A stretch of 64,000 bases of DNA from Dryomyza anilis (lineage: Eukaryota; Arthropoda; Insecta; Diptera; Dryomyzidae): assembly GCA_951804985.1 (NCBI GenBank), contig OX638132.1, forward strand, positions 44,368,791-44,432,790, given 5' to 3'. Every line of letters begins with the position of its first letter. Positions within the stretch are counted from its first letter, which is position 1. Of this stretch, positions 1-11,372 are shown piece after piece. The notes below the pieces were generated by a model that saw only the letters and a list, made by a program, of their open reading frames with translations, was not told the DNA's origin and ran no database searches. A program made the translations under genes and the position numbers.

Positions 1-200
1 GGTATCTTCAGATATCTTTCACGATAGTCGCGTTTTCCGCAATTGTAGCATTTACCTTTCAATTGTGTGTTGGCAGCATAATGTTCGGATTTAACGCTGG
101 CTTTGAACGCTCTACTTACTCCTTGACATAAATTTTCTCTCTCCTCATATAGTACACGTTTCTCCAACTCTGGTCGGCACAATGTAGACGCTGTGGTGAC
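1..200 (-). pseudogene. Ty3/gypsy gag 3' fragment, cut by the window edge
   Basis: Read on the minus strand this is the end of a retrotransposon gag. It runs through a stretch reading ENLCQGVSRAFKASV, then SEHYAANTQLKG, and into the start of a CCHC zinc knuckle (CYNCGK). The His and last Cys of the knuckle are replaced (RDYRERY), so nucleic-acid binding would be lost. The same stretch occurs in the gag at 36252-37532, where the knuckle is complete, so this is a decayed relative of that element. The rest lies outside the window. Confidence 0.75.
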
Positions 201-203
201 CTG

Positions 204-355
204 CTTTTCACAGTGCGTGTTATATTTGTACTCAAAGTGGTGGGACCTACAGTTTATTTCCGAATCGAAACGGCGGGTGAGAGCTTTTCATAGGCAATGT
301 TTACTCTCGTAGGTTTGACATTTACTGCCGAAAGGTGGGGCTAACAACAGCCCCA
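204..355 (-). repeat. tRNA-derived SINE, minus-strand fragment
   Basis: The reverse complement matches the middle of the SINE at 46614-46915: the GAGAGTAAA / TGCCTATGAAAAGCTCTCACC block and the CCCACCACTTTGAGTACAAA block in the same order. The tRNA-like head and the tail are missing. It sits directly beside the gag remnant. Confidence 0.7.
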
Positions 356-1139
356 TGCTAAGCCCCTGTTGCTAAATAGTAATTGCTAAATATTAAAATA
401 ATATTAATTGATTTTTGTTATTGTTGTTAAAACAAAATGTGAATGATGTTGGTTTGACGACACACTTTTTTGTCGTTGCCAAAATAAGCGGCTACAATTT
501 ACTTAGTCAGCAATTGTAACTATAAACCAGCAGCGTCAAGTTGCTAGCTTGAAGAAAATAAGCACGTGGTGCCATATGACTTTAATTCAATGACTTCGCG
601 ATGGCCTAATTTCAATGTCATCACGGGTTGCTGATTATGCAAGAGTTGCTTTCACGGTCATCGTTAAGAAATCGAGTTGTGGATCGAACTTGAGTTTACG
701 GAACTAGTGATTGTCCAAAATTATATTTCTAGGCAGATATGTAGGCAGTGATATAACAATAAAGAAGTACGAAATTAAATACAAAAAAGAAGATGAAGTA
801 ATTGTCCTTATTTAACAGGAAATAGGGACTTTTAACACGTGTACATCCCAGCGTCCATCATCAAACAACCAATACTGACGCCAATTAGCTGATTCTGCAC
901 TGGGATTTGATTCCGCTACATCTGGATTTTTTCGTCTGAAGGTATCTCGAAAGTTTGTATGTACATTGTGATTGCAGATGTAACACCCAGTATCAAAAGA
1001 GCTGATTTCATTCGACTTATCGACAACACAACAGCGCTTAAGCCGGAACACTCGCTTTAATAAACTCAATTTTAATTCGAACCTTTAATCAAAAAAGTCC
1101 ATATGCTATGCTTCCCTCCGAATTTCGATAACACAACTT
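356..1139. other. no recognised gene
   Basis: AT-rich sequence. One 85-codon minus frame (812-1069) contains CYICNHNV and WLFDDGRWDVH, but I do not recognise it and it has no supporting context. Confidence 0.4.
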
Positions 1140-1655
1140 GCATCTGTTGGAAAAACTTCTATCGTTCATCGCATCGAGACTTCTGACCAGCCTCTTTTCG
1201 CACGTACTAGACGATTCTCACCGGAAAAACTATCCGCAGTTCGTTCCGAGTGTGAAAAGTTTATGGAGCTCAGCATTTGCAGACTATCTAGCAGCAACTA
1301 GTCAAGTCCACTGCATATGGTTAAAAAGCCGATGGAACTTCGCGACCATGTGCCTTAAACGCCATTACAATTCCTGACAGATACCCATTGTCATATTTGC
1401 AGGATTTTTACAAAGATCGACTTGCAAAAGGCTTTCCACCAGGTCCCTATGCACCCAGAGGACATTGAAAAAACAGCAATAACAACTCAATTTGGTATAT
1501 TTAAGTTCGTGTAAATGACGTTTGGACTTCGAAATGCAGCGCAAACCTTTCAACGTCTGGTACATGAGGTGGTACGAGGATTCGATTTTGTTTTTTCATA
1601 CATGTGCATTGCTTCTACATTAGATGAAGAACACTATCGTCATTTACGCACTTAA
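1140..1655 (+). pseudogene. Ty3/gypsy reverse transcriptase, 5' half, broken
   Basis: Across several frames the plus strand gives the usual gypsy RT order: a fragment like SSPLHMVKKP, then [17 protein letters not shown], a decayed [11 protein letters not shown] block, and MTFGLRNAAQTFQRLVHEVV, ending at DEEHYRHLR. RT would copy element RNA into DNA. The catalytic YIDD segment is deleted: the reading goes from FSYM straight to CIAST. Frameshifts and stops make it a pseudogene. The reading continues at 7612, where thumb and RNase H sequence resumes, so the intervening 6 kb is a later insertion. Confidence 0.8.
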
Positions 1656-3672
1656 TTAATTATTTGGCTATTACAACTCATGATGGGTTTCTGCCGCAGC
1701 AATTACCCCTCGCCAGTCGCTTCTACATTGCGCGCGCTGGCCCCAGTTTTGCACTCCATGTATTGTCAGGTTGTCTCGCACATGGTCGCTCCACCGGAGA
1801 TTCGGACGCCTTCTCCTACGTTGACCACCACTGGGTACAGAATTTAACACCTTTTTGCTGGAGCTCTTTCATTTATTTTTCGGCTAATCTCCAGACTGAC
1901 ATTGTTTTCTAATAAACGAAGTCCTTCACAACACGAAGTGTACGTTGTCAAAAGTGACGTATTGACTCTTTGTTTGTTGACACCAGTTACTTCGTCTTGT
2001 CCTCGTTCACCGTAAGAGCCATTCGACGCTATTCCCCCTCTAAACTGGAGAATGATGCACTAACTGCTCGTACGCTCTGCCTAATGATGTCGATATAATC
2101 TGCGTTCCCGAGCAGCATGGAACTCTTGTTGAAGATAGTGCCATTGTGATGTACTTACAATCTTCTCCATTATTAGGTTGAAGAAGTCACCTTGAAGAAG
2201 TCACCTTGGGAATCACCTTGTCTGAAACCTCGTTCGGTATTAAAAGTATCGGAGAGGTTGTTCCTCATTCTCACTGAGCAACGTGAGTCGCTCAGGGTCA
2301 TCCTGCAAAGCCTTCTGACCAGCCTGGTGGCGTATAGGCGACTTCTTATCGGACTGTCCAAGGTAGCTTTGTAGTCAACGAAAGGGTGTTGGGGTTCGAT
2401 CTGCCTCTCTTTGGTCTTTTCCAGGATTTGGCCAAATGTGAAAATCGGTTCTATGGTGGACTTGCCAGGTCTGAAGCCGCACTGATAAGGTCCAATTAGT
2501 CCGTTGACGATGGGCTTCAGTCTTTCAGATAATAAGCTCGTTGGAACCTTTTACGCGATATGAGGAGACTTATTTCACGGTAGTTGGCGTGTATCGTGGG
2601 ATCCCCCTTCTTAAAGATTGGGCAGAGTGTACTGAGATTCCATTCGCTAAACATGCTATCTTCTGACCATATTCTGCAAATGAGCTGGTGCATGCTCGTT
2701 ATGAGCTCATCGCCTCCGGTCTTAAACAACTCATCAGGCAGACCATCCGATCCTGCGGCTTTGTTGTTTTTCAGCCTGTTGATGGCTGTGCAGACCTCAT
2801 CACGGTCAGGTGGCGCTATATAAACGCCGTCGTTAGCAACTGGTGATGTCAAGCTGTCTTCTCTATCAGCAGAGTAGTTGTCGTCATCGCCTGCTAGAAG
2901 ATGAGTAAAGTGCTCTCTCCTTAATCTCAGTGTACCCTGGGCATCGGTTACTACATTCCCGTTATCGTCCTGACAGGAAGAGGGTCCAGTCTTTAAACCT
3001 CCGATCAGACGTCTTATCTTCTGAAAGAATTTTCAAACCTCGTTCCTGTCGCCATGCATCTCAATATCTTCACACTCGCGTCTTTCTAATTTTCTATTCT
3101 TGCGCCTGAAAAGATGTTTCTCTTCCATTTTCTTCTCTTTGTATCGCTCTTTCACGGCTCGCGTAACTACCGACTACAGGGTAGCTCAATATGCAGCGTC
3201 GTGTTCTGAAGTGGCTGCGCGGGACTCTTCGTCGTCCGACTTGTTCCGTAGTGGGCGTTGGAATCCAAGCACCTCTTAGGCAGTCGAACGCATTGAGCGG
3301 GAGACGTTTGTCCACTGCGCGCATATATCATCGTTTGAGAGTCGAGCGGCATAGGCTTGTTTGGTCTGTTGTGTTTGCAGCCTACTGACGTCTAGCTATC
3401 TTTGCCTGGGTTTTTGTGCATTTTTCGCGGCGCATAAGCGTGTGCAAACCTTGGGTGCTACAAGGAAGTGATGCAAGTCGATGTTGGCATTTCGGATCGA
3501 ACGTACGTCCATCACACTAAAAGCGTGCCTTCCGTCAACAATCACAACATGATCAATTTGGTTGCGCGTGTTCTGATCTGGTCACCGCCACGTGGCCTTG
3601 TGAATAATGAGATGCTTGAATCTAGTACCACTAATAACCATGTTTTGTGCTGCGGCGAAATCGATCAGAAAT
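1656..3672 (-). pseudogene. RTE-clade LINE, RT and endonuclease end, broken
   Basis: On the minus strand, from high to low coordinate: the end of an AP-type endonuclease (ATWR, IDHVVI, RSIRNANIDLHHFLVA near 3400-3600), a linker, the RT palm (AINRLKNNKAAGSDGLPDEL at 2700-2800; MTLSDSRCSVRMRNNLSDTF, TERGFRQGD near 2210-2300), a decayed YADD block (DYIDII near 2090) and the C-terminal RWSDHVRDNL...GVQNWGQRAQ near 1700-1790. The motif set is that of RTE-clade elements often annotated in flies as craniofacial development protein 2-like. There are stops, frameshifts and an internal deletion between YADD and the C-terminus. The missing 5' part lies at 7245-7611, split off by the BEL element. Confidence 0.75.
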
Positions 3673-3675
3673 TAA

Positions 3676-3945
3676 TAATTTCTGTTCAGCGTGCACGGAC
3701 CTCGCATTGTCACTTTCAACTATCAATATCTTAATTCAATAATTTCTTTTCAACCATGTAACGGTCATTAGCATGTAGTCACGTAGGCATTGCAATGTAC
3801 ATAGATCAGCAGCAGCTTTGCTTAAATTATTTTTCCAATTTAGTAACATTAAAAGCATAAAGCTTGAACAGTGATGTACAATTAATTTTAAAGCGTATCG
3901 TTTTTGCAAAACATACTTTTAATAATATAATAACTAACTGAAATA
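3676..3945 (+). repeat. BEL/Pao LTR-like repeat, copy 1
   Basis: About 260 bp recur almost unchanged at 10605-10885 (shared words CGGACCTCGCATTGTCAC and GTAACGGTCATTAGCATG). One copy stands before the BEL gag and the other after the BEL integrase. That placement is what two LTRs of one element would have. Exact LTR ends are not defined. Confidence 0.6.
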
Positions 3946-4089
3946 AATGGAATTATGAAATTTAATATTGAGTTTTTTAATTTAATTCGATCGCTCTTAG
4001 AAATTGTACTTTAAATAGAATTTCGGCATACGCGTTTATACCGCGTCGCAACAATTCTTTAAAATTAATTGCTTTATCCTTAAACCGAG

Positions 4090-4600
4090 AGCAGTAAGTT
4101 GGACTTGCGACATGTGTAATAACGCGTCATGTCGCACAAGCTGTCGCAGTGCGAAATTTTCGAAAAATATCCACTCCATCGCAAATGGGAAATCGTAAAA
4201 GCCTACAATATTTGTCGTCAATGCCTTGGTGCACATCGCACCAAGGTACAGAATTTGAACAAAGAATGTGGCATAGATGGTTGTACTATAAAGCACCATC
4301 AATTACTGCACAATCATAAAATAAACACCGCAGTAAGTAAAGGTGCGATGTAAACTGTAAGTATAAATGTTCAGCAGCAGTCAAACGCACAGGTTAATAC
4401 GTATAGCAGCAATGGCACAAACAAAAAATTAATATATATGCATTTTTAGATGAAGGGTGAAATGTAAATCAATGGAGATGGGTTCCCTCTAAATTGAATC
4501 CCGCTGACCTGGCTACGAAGAAGACGTCAAGTGAAAGCTCCCAGTTATGGTTTTTGGGACCACATTTTTTGATGTTAAATGTTCTTTGAAGTTTTTATAA
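4090..4600 (+). pseudogene. BEL/Pao gag zinc fingers fused to RNase H end, copy 1
   Basis: The open frame at 4129-4353 reads HKLSQCEIFEKYPLHRKW...ICRQCLGAH...ECGIDGC..KHHQLLH, the cysteine/histidine cluster found between gag and protease in BEL/Pao polyproteins. Just downstream (4440-4580) is [17 protein letters not shown]...[11 protein letters not shown], the end of the BEL RNase H region. Protease, RT and most of RNase H are therefore deleted. The same deletion is present in copy 2 at 9324-9740, so it predates the duplication. Confidence 0.75.
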
Positions 4601-5059
4601 TTCGCTAGAGCAAAACCATTCGAGTTGTTAACAAATTAAATTTCAAATTTTATTTGACGATTGATTTAGTGCACCGTTCGAATTTCGCATTTTTCGGTGG
4701 CATGCGGCATGGTTAAATTAATTGTATATGTGAGGGCACGGCGGGCCACATTACCGAGTTGCCACATCGACAAATTAGTCGACTGGGGTTTACGGGGCAT
4801 TTACGAGGTGCCAAAAGTTATTTGTTTGAGTCTAATATATAAATATATATTTTATAAATTAAACTTTTTGAAATTTTGTATAAAAATTATAAGCTTTATA
4901 GTTTTAGAAAAACTAGAAGGTTTCAAATTAGAAATGTTTGAAAATATTATATATACCTTTTTAATATGAGAGACGGACCATTATTGCCTGACAAGACTCT
5001 CCTATAAATCAGTATAAATCATTGTTCATATGTTTTAGTAGTTTATATTGCTGTCTCTC
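4601..5059. other. unassigned insert inside the BEL element
   Basis: AT-rich sequence lying between BEL segments and absent from copy 2. No gene, tRNA or clear inverted repeat seen. Confidence 0.4.
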
Positions 5060-5850
5060 TTTTGCTCATATCTCACGTGCCTTTTCTCCGAGAAGGATTA
5101 TCTAGACGAAAACTTCTTTTGGTGAAGAAAGGGAAGAATTTTTGCAGAGATAAAACTGTGGCAGCAAATAATTGTCTGGACAATAATTATCTTAGCCAAA
5201 ATATATCTCAGTGCAGAATATGTATGAGAATATCTGTTTTGGGGAATTCTTTTTTACGGAATCATTTCTCTTCTGAGGACTCGATTTCAACAAGAATTAT
5301 CTCGGAAAATAGTTCGCATATTAAAGTTGTCTCTGGGAAGAAATATCTCCTTAAAAATATTATCTTGGGCAAGAATTTTCTGGTTAAAAAATTGTCTCAC
5401 GAAATAAGTTTTAAGGGAACAATATAATTATCTAAATTTTCTCAAGGATGAATTGTTTGAAAGGTATAATTTGCAGGAAAGGATTTTTTCGGGGAAGAAT
5501 TGTATCGACAAATAATTATAATATATATACTCAGGGAAGACTAGTCTCAGGAAAAAAATGTCTTTGAGATGGATTGTCTTAGGGAAGAAATGTTTGGAAA
5601 AGATTTGTTTCAGAGAAGAATTATCTCAGGGAAAAATATTCTTGGTAAAGAAAGTCTCGGGAAACAATTGAATGGAAAGAATTTTCTGGGGGAAGAAGAA
5701 TAATTGTCTCACAGAATATTTCTCTGGGGAAAAATAGACTGGGATATATTGTCTCAGGGATCATTTGTTTAGAAGAAGACTTGTTTTGGGGGATACATTT
5801 TCGCAGGGAACAATTTTCTCGGGAAGAATTATCTCGAAAATGATTGTAGA
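5060..5850. repeat. degenerate 15-17 bp minisatellite
   Basis: Variations of GGGAAGAATTATCTC / GGAAGAATTGTCTCA follow one another for nearly 0.8 kb, with length drift. The unit resembles the GGGAAGAATTCTAC units beside the minisatellites at 41150-41312 and 51800-51930 (read on the matching strand). The 121-codon frame at 5062-5427 is a by-product of the repeat, not a gene. Confidence 0.65.
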
Positions 5851-5904
5851 GACAGAGAAGAGGATATTAAATAAAACGAAGCTGATGATGTCGAGGTTAA
5901 GCGC

Positions 5905-7240
5905 TACGTTCTGAAAATCTAAAAGACACCATCAATAACGCCACATTTGGACTATTTCTCTAATTGGAAGCGTTTGTATAGAGCTGTGGCAACGTTCATT
6001 TTATACATCGACCGACTGAAAGCTGCCGCAAAATCCACGAGTATGAAAAAGCCGTCGACTTCGAAATGATTCAAAGCGCTCAACATTATCTAATAAAATA
6101 TGTACAATATAGCGAGTATAAAGATAAAATAATTTAAAAAATTACGAAAATTCGATCATCAGAAGCAGAGGACGAGCACAATTCCTGAACAACCACCGCG
6201 ATGCCATAGTGTCGCCAAGATATCATCATGTAACTTTGCTAATAGTTCATTCAGTTCATGAACCTTTTCATCATCAGAAAGGTACGGAAAATGTGCCAAC
6301 GATGTAAAAATGCACATGCATCTCCAAAATTGCTATACTTCCAGCAGCGAGGCTCGCAGCATTTGAAAATCCGTTCACATATATAGGCATCGACTACTTT
6401 GGCCCGTTATTTGTAACAGTCGGACGGGGGCGCGAAACGAGATGGGGCGCTTTATTTACGTGCTTAGCGCGATTCACGTTAAAGTGGCACACAGTTTAGA
6501 CACAAGTTCCTGCATCATGTGCATACAAAATTTTACATCACGACGCGGATATCCGAGAGAGATATATTCAGGTAATGGCACACATTTTAAGGATGCGGAA
6601 AAATATTAAGTGATGCACTAACAAAAATAGACGAATCGTTAATTCACTCATCATTGGACCAGATTAAATGGAAATTCAATCTGCCAGCCGCCCCACATAT
6701 GGGTGGTGCTTGGGAAGGACTCGTTAGGTCCGTTAAGACAGTGCTGTTCGAATTGTGTCTACCTATGAATTTCAATGATGAAAGTTTAAGAAGTGCCTTT
6801 TACGAAGTCGAGTTCATTATCAATGCTCGACCTCTTACGTTTGTTTCGATGGAGTCATGCGACGACGAAGCAATTACCCATAATCATTTATTGATTGGGT
6901 CGTCTGATGGATACAAACCAATATACGATCAAAATACAGACCTAAGGCAGCGTTGGCATCAATGCCAAAAATTTGCAGACCAGTTCTGGTGCAGATGTGT
7001 CAAAGAGTACGTGTCGGCGATGTTGTCGTAACTTAGACCCCGATCTTCTGAGAAATGTTTGGCCAAACATTTATAGTGGACACACAAGATAGTGGACACG
7101 ATATTAGCGAAGGATAGATAAGTTCGAATAGTGTCGGTGAAAACTGAGTCAGGCATATTTCAACGACCAGTGGCTACAATAGCTGTTTTTGACGTCGGCA
7201 TTTCTGAGAGCAAACTCGCCAAATTAGACTCGCTTACGGC
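5905..7240 (+). pseudogene. BEL/Pao integrase region, copy 1, broken
   Basis: At 5905-6060 the reading is SITPHLDYFSNWKRLYRAVA, the linker before integrase in BEL polyproteins. From about 6340 the integrase core follows: FTYIGIDYFGPLFVT (first catalytic Asp), REIYSGNG (the second catalytic Asp of the usual SDNG is Gly), then PHMGGAWEGLVRSVK (catalytic Glu present). A C-terminal block near 7130-7200 reads SGIFQRPVATIAVFDV, typical of the polyprotein end. Frameshifts occur near 6460 and 6600, and about 230 bp at 6110-6340 are unlike copy 2. It joins RTE sequence at 7245 with no LTR between. Confidence 0.8.
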
Positions 7241-7244
7241 CGAG

Positions 7245-7611
7245 GGCCGGGTGATGTCAGCCTTGTATTTTTCGAGGACATCAACCAGCTGGATAGTGAA
7301 ATCTTCCCTATAAAGGTTTCGGTCATTCCAGGTGCATATCCGTAAATCATGTAATCTGTTTTCGTTGAAATAGCTTTTTTATATGGCGGGTCACAAGCCC
7401 AACAGACAACCCCCATTTTGGGGGGCCAATATCCCTGTCTCGTTTGTCCCCGACCAGACCTCCCAACGGGGTTGTAACCTGATCTTAAGCTGGTTACTCG
7501 GGTTAACGGGGTTCACCAACGCGAAGGTGAGCCTAGGAATTGTGCAGGAGAGGCTATGGTAACTAACAAAAGTCGGTTACTGGCTTGCGCATGCACTACA
7601 CCATTCTGACC
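7245..7611 (-). pseudogene. RTE-clade LINE, 5' end and endonuclease start
   Basis: Reverse reading gives the element's 5' leader (starting TCAGAATGGTGTAGTGCA at 7611), a short frame MGVVCWACDPPYKKAI, and the start of the AP endonuclease (DLRICTW-like block, then QLVDVLEKYKADIT). The same leader opens the copies at 10886-11372 and 39494-40585. This is the missing head of the copy at 1656-3672. Confidence 0.75.
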
Positions 7612-8340
7612 CCCAAGTACGTACACTTTTCACAAAACTGCAGCAGTATAATTTGACTATCAACGTTTCTACATGCGAATTCGCTCGAAGACAAATCACT
7701 TTTCTAAGACATCTAATATTTTCTGAAGACATGCGACTTCTACCAGAGCGAGTTGATGCGATACGAAAGTTCAAAAATCCTATAAGTCATTGAACTCAAA
7801 CGTTTTCAATAAGTTATTAATTAATAAGGTTTATCCATTATGCAACCAAGGCACAATCACCATTGCTTGACATGTGTCCGGGTAATGTGCGAAATGACCG
7901 AACGATACTTAAATGGACTACTGAGTATTCTGAAGCATTCGATATTTGTAAACATCAGCCAAAAACGGCAACTTTTCTTGATCATTCTACGAAAGATGCT
8001 ACGCTTTTATTATGGGTCGACGCTTCCAACATCGCCGTTGGAGATATTCTACTCCAAATAGTCAACGGGTGCGTCGAGGCTTTAGAATTTTTTACTAAGA
8101 AATTTGATAAGGCACTAAGATACATCTCTTACGATCGCGAGTTAACTGCTATGTATCTCGCATTACGACATCTTAAGTTCATGTTGAGTGTACGGTCTTG
8201 TCACATATACACCGATCACAAACGATTACTTTTGCCTTTCGACAAAATCTGGACAAAGCGACAGATCGGCAAGCTCGCCAACTTGATTACATAGGCCAAA
8301 TCACAACTAATATCAGACAAGGAAAGGAGAATGACACACT
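7612..8340 (+). pseudogene. Ty3/gypsy RT thumb and RNase H, copy 1
   Basis: Continues the RT of 1140-1655: QQYNLTINVSTCEFARRQIT, then FLRHLIF. An open frame at 7863-8294 (143 codons) holds RNase H: TLLLWVDASNIAVGDIL with the metal-binding Asp, FDKALRYISYDRELTAMYLA with the catalytic Glu, and CHIYTDHKRLLL with a further Asp. RNase H removes RNA from the RNA:DNA hybrid in reverse transcription. The frame then shifts into RQLDYIGQIT-like sequence and stops where the TA-flanked element begins at 8342. There are several frame breaks near 7780-7860. Confidence 0.8.
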
Positions 8341-8341
8341 A

Positions 8342-9323
8342 GAGTAGTACAAAAAAACTACTTTTTCGAAATTCCCACGGGACCTCCCTAAAAAGTTTAA
8401 GCACATTAAAAAAGTAATTCACAAAAAATGTTGGCCAAATCGAAAAATGGTGGTCGCGCATCGCGATTTTCTATTTTTAGACCATTTTAAATCGTTAGTA
8501 GGTATGTCTGATTAATTTAGTAGGTATGATAATAACTTTTTCATTTTTGGTTGGATTTTGATCAATTTTTAAAACACCCTGTATATCATTTGGTGTTCCA
8601 GATACACCCCATCTTTGTAACATTTTTTCTTCATGAAATGAACCTAGGAATCAGTGGACAAAATATTTTCCACCTGAAGCGGACCGAACTGTATATATAA
8701 AACTATATATTACTTATTATCTTCCCTGGCTTATCGACATACTTAGCAGTAAAAACGTTAATAAAAAAAAATAAATTTATATTTTAATTATTTTGACATG
8801 AATTCGCCTAGAACGAAAAGTCACTAAATACATTTTCAAAATGCCAAATATTCATTTACAAAAATCTTTATATATCTGTCAATTTTCAATCGATGATCTC
8901 AATTTTTATACCTCATTATAAGAAAATGTAAATCTATCAATTAACATTTCAACTTTAAAAATGCATCAGTTACGTTATATAATATTAATCAACAAACTCG
9001 AAATTTAAGTTTTTCATAGAAATGTATTTGGTGACTTTTCGTTCTTCAACGACGATATAATACCAATATATATTTTTATAGTAAGAAAATAACTTCCAAA
9101 ACGTACATTTCACGGCTTAAAAATTGGATTCCAATAAAGTATGCCACGTGTTCAATTTCTTTTTATGTTAATTATGTTTATTTAAGAGAAGTTATCGACA
9201 CATTATAAATAGGTAGCAAGAAATGGGTGTGAACTATCTATGAAAAGTATATGTAAAAATCGGCGATTAAATTATTTATTGTCGGATCAAAATTTTGATA
9301 ATTACATTGTAATCTATAGTAAA
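8342..9323. mobile_element. TA-flanked element with long inverted repeats, copy 1 (right end lost)
   Basis: The left about 230 bp (AGAGTAGTACAAAAAAACTA, then CCCACGGGACC, TGTTGGCCAAATCG) are inverted at 12530-12735, where the end reads ...CGAAAAAGTCGTTTTTTTAACCACTCTA. Both outer ends abut TA, as in Tc1/mariner-type insertions. No transposase frame is present, so it is non-autonomous. The right arm is missing here because the tandem-duplication breakpoint (about 9323) cuts the element. Confidence 0.6.
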
Positions 9324-9740
9324 TTGCGACATGTGTAATAACGCGTCATTTCGCACAAGCTGTCGCAGTGCGAAATTTTCGGAAAATATCCAGTCCATCG
9401 CAAGTGGGAAATCGTAAAAACCCACAATATTTGTCGTCAATGCCTTGGTGCACGTCGCCGTAAATGTATTTTGAACAAAGAATGTGGCATAGATGGTTGT
9501 GTTGTACTATAAAGCACCATCAATTACTGCACAATCATAAAATAAACACCACAGTAAGTCAAGGTGCACAGGTTAATACGTATAGCAGCCATGACACAAA
9601 CAAAAAATTAATATATATGCATTTTTAGATGAAGGGTGAAATGTAAATCAATGGAGATGGGTTACCTCTAAAGTGAATTCCGCTGACCTGGCTATGAAGA
9701 CGACGTCAAGTGAAAGCTCGCAGACGCCATCAATAACGCC
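9324..9740 (+). pseudogene. BEL/Pao gag zinc fingers and RNase H end, copy 2
   Basis: Same gag finger cluster as 4129-4353 but with frameshifts, including an extra GTT repeat near 9503, followed by the same WRWVTSKVNSADLAMKT-type RNase H end. It carries the same gag-to-RNase H deletion as copy 1. It then jumps directly to SITPHLDYFSNWKRLYRAVA at about 9728. Confidence 0.75.
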
Positions 9741-9827
9741 ACATTTGGACTATTTCTCTAATTGGAAGCGTTTGTATAGAGCTGTGGCAACGTTCATTTT
9801 ATACATCGACCGACTGAAAGCGCCCAA

Positions 9828-10523
9828 ATGGCTATAGCTCCACCAGCGAAGCTCGCAGCATTTGAAAATCAGTTCACATATATAGGCATCGACTACTTCG
9901 GCCCGTTATTTGTAACAGTCGGACGGAGGCGCGAAACGAGATGGGACGCTTTATTTATGTGCTTAACCATTCGCGCGATTCATGTTGAAGTGGCACACAG
10001 TTTAGACACGAGTTCCTGCATCATGTGCATTCGAAATTTTACATCGCGACGCGGATATCCGAGAGAGATATATTCAGGTAATGGCATACATTATAAGGCC
10101 GCGGAAAAAATATTAATTGATGCACTGACAAAAATAGACGAATCGTTAATTCACTCATCACTGGAGCAGATTAAATGGAAATTCAATCCGACAGTCGCCC
10201 CACACATGGGTGGTGCTTGGGAAAGACTCGTTAGATCCGTTAAGACAGTACTGTTGGAATTGTGTCCATCTATGAATTTCAATGATGAAAGTTTAAGAAG
10301 TGCCTTTTACGAAGTCGAGTTCATTATCAATGCTCGACCTCTTCCGTTTGTTTCGATGGAGTCATGCGAAGACGAAGCAATTACCCATAATCATTTATTG
10401 ATTGGGTCGTCTGATGGATACAAACCAAAATACGATCAAAATACAGCGTTGGCATCAATGCCAAAAATTTGCAGACCAGTTCTGGCGCAAATGGTTCGTG
10501 TCGGCGATGTTGTCGTATCTTAG
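9828..10523 (+). CDS. BEL/Pao integrase fragment, open frame, catalytic Asp missing
   Basis: A 231-codon frame covers the integrase core and part of the C-terminal region. FTYIGIDYFGPLFVTVGRR carries the first catalytic Asp. CLTIRAIHVEVAHSLDTSSC and MCIRNFTSRRGYPREIYSGN follow; the Asp normally in the SDNG motif is Gly. PHMGGAWERLVRSVK has the catalytic Glu and EVEFIINARPLPFVSMESCE completes the core. Integrase would insert element DNA into the genome; with the Asp gone it should be inactive. Copy 1 (6340-7030) has the same substitution but also frameshifts. The ATG at 9828 is only the first in an open stretch, since the natural product is a polyprotein. It runs toward the LTR-like repeat at 10605. 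Confidence 0.85.
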   Translation: MAIAPPAKLAAFENQFTYIGIDYFGPLFVTVGRRRETRWDALFMCLTIRAIHVEVAHSLDTSSCIMCIRNFTSRRGYPREIYSGNGIHYKAAEKILIDALTKIDESLIHSSLEQIKWKFNPTVAPHMGGAWERLVRSVKTVLLELCPSMNFNDESLRSAFYEVEFIINARPLPFVSMESCEDEAITHNHLLIGSSDGYKPKYDQNTALASMPKICRPVLAQMVRVGDVVVS

Positions 10524-10604
10524 ACGCCGATCTTCTGAGAAATGTTTGGCCAAAAGGCCAAAGGTGAAATGTTGCCGCAGATTTAATGTAGACTAACAAG
10601 TGAA

Positions 10605-10885
10605 ATTGAATCATTTCCGTTCAACTTGCAACGGACCTCGCATTGTCACTGTCAACTTTCAATATCTTAATTCAATAATTTATGTTCAATCATGTAACGG
10701 TCATTAGCATGTAGTCACGTAGGCATTGCAATGCACATAGATCAGCAGCAGCTTTGCTTAAATTATTTTTCTAATTTAGTAACATTAAAAGCATAAAGCT
10801 TGAACAGTGATGTACAATTAATTTTAAAGCGTATCGTTTTTGCAAAACATACTTAATATAAAATAATAACTACCTGAAGTATATG
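10605..10885 (+). repeat. BEL/Pao LTR-like repeat, copy 2 (3' side)
   Basis: Matches 3676-3945 closely and follows the integrase, so it is probably the 3' LTR. The counterpart is missing in unit 1, where the integrase region runs straight into RTE sequence. Confidence 0.6.
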
Positions 10886-11372
10886 TCAGTTATAGTAAAT
10901 GTCACAGAATGCCTGTTCAGAGCAGCCCTGTCCTATCCATCGCATTTTCTGGATTGCAGTGATGTCAGCCTTGTATTTTTCGAGGACATCAACCAGCTGA
11001 ATAGTGGCATCTTCCCTATAAATGTTTCGGAGATTCCAGGTGCATATCCGTAAATCATGGTCCTTTATACGTTTGCGTAGGTTGTCATCGTGTTTTTGGG
11101 TCGGTATCAGAGGCATGTTATCTGTTTTCGTTGAAATAGCTTTTTTATATGGCGGGTCACAAGCCCAACGGACAACCCCCATTTTGGAGGGCCAATATCC
11201 CTGTCTCGTTTGTCCCCGACCAGACCTCCCAACGGGGTTGTAACCTGATCTTCAGCTGGTTACCCGAGTTAACGGGGTTCACCAACGCGAAGGTGAGCCT
11301 AGGAATTGTGTAGGAGAGGCTATGGTAACTAACAGAAGTCGGTTACTGGCTTGCGCATGCACTACACCATTT
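10886..11372 (-). pseudogene. RTE-clade LINE, 5' end and endonuclease start, copy 2
   Basis: The minus frame 10886-11182 reads MGVVRWACDPPYKKAI, then RIKDHDLRICTWNLRNIYRE and DVLEKYKADITAIQKMRW: the N-terminal part of an AP endonuclease with the expected TWN and MRW blocks. The AITAIQE-type Glu that binds metal in this family appears as Lys (AIQK). It ends beside the BEL LTR, consistent with BEL having inserted into this LINE. Confidence 0.75.

Noticed and set aside
5062..5427. 121-codon basic protein
   Set aside because: Lies wholly within a degenerate 15-17 bp repeat; no motif and no neighbouring gene signals.
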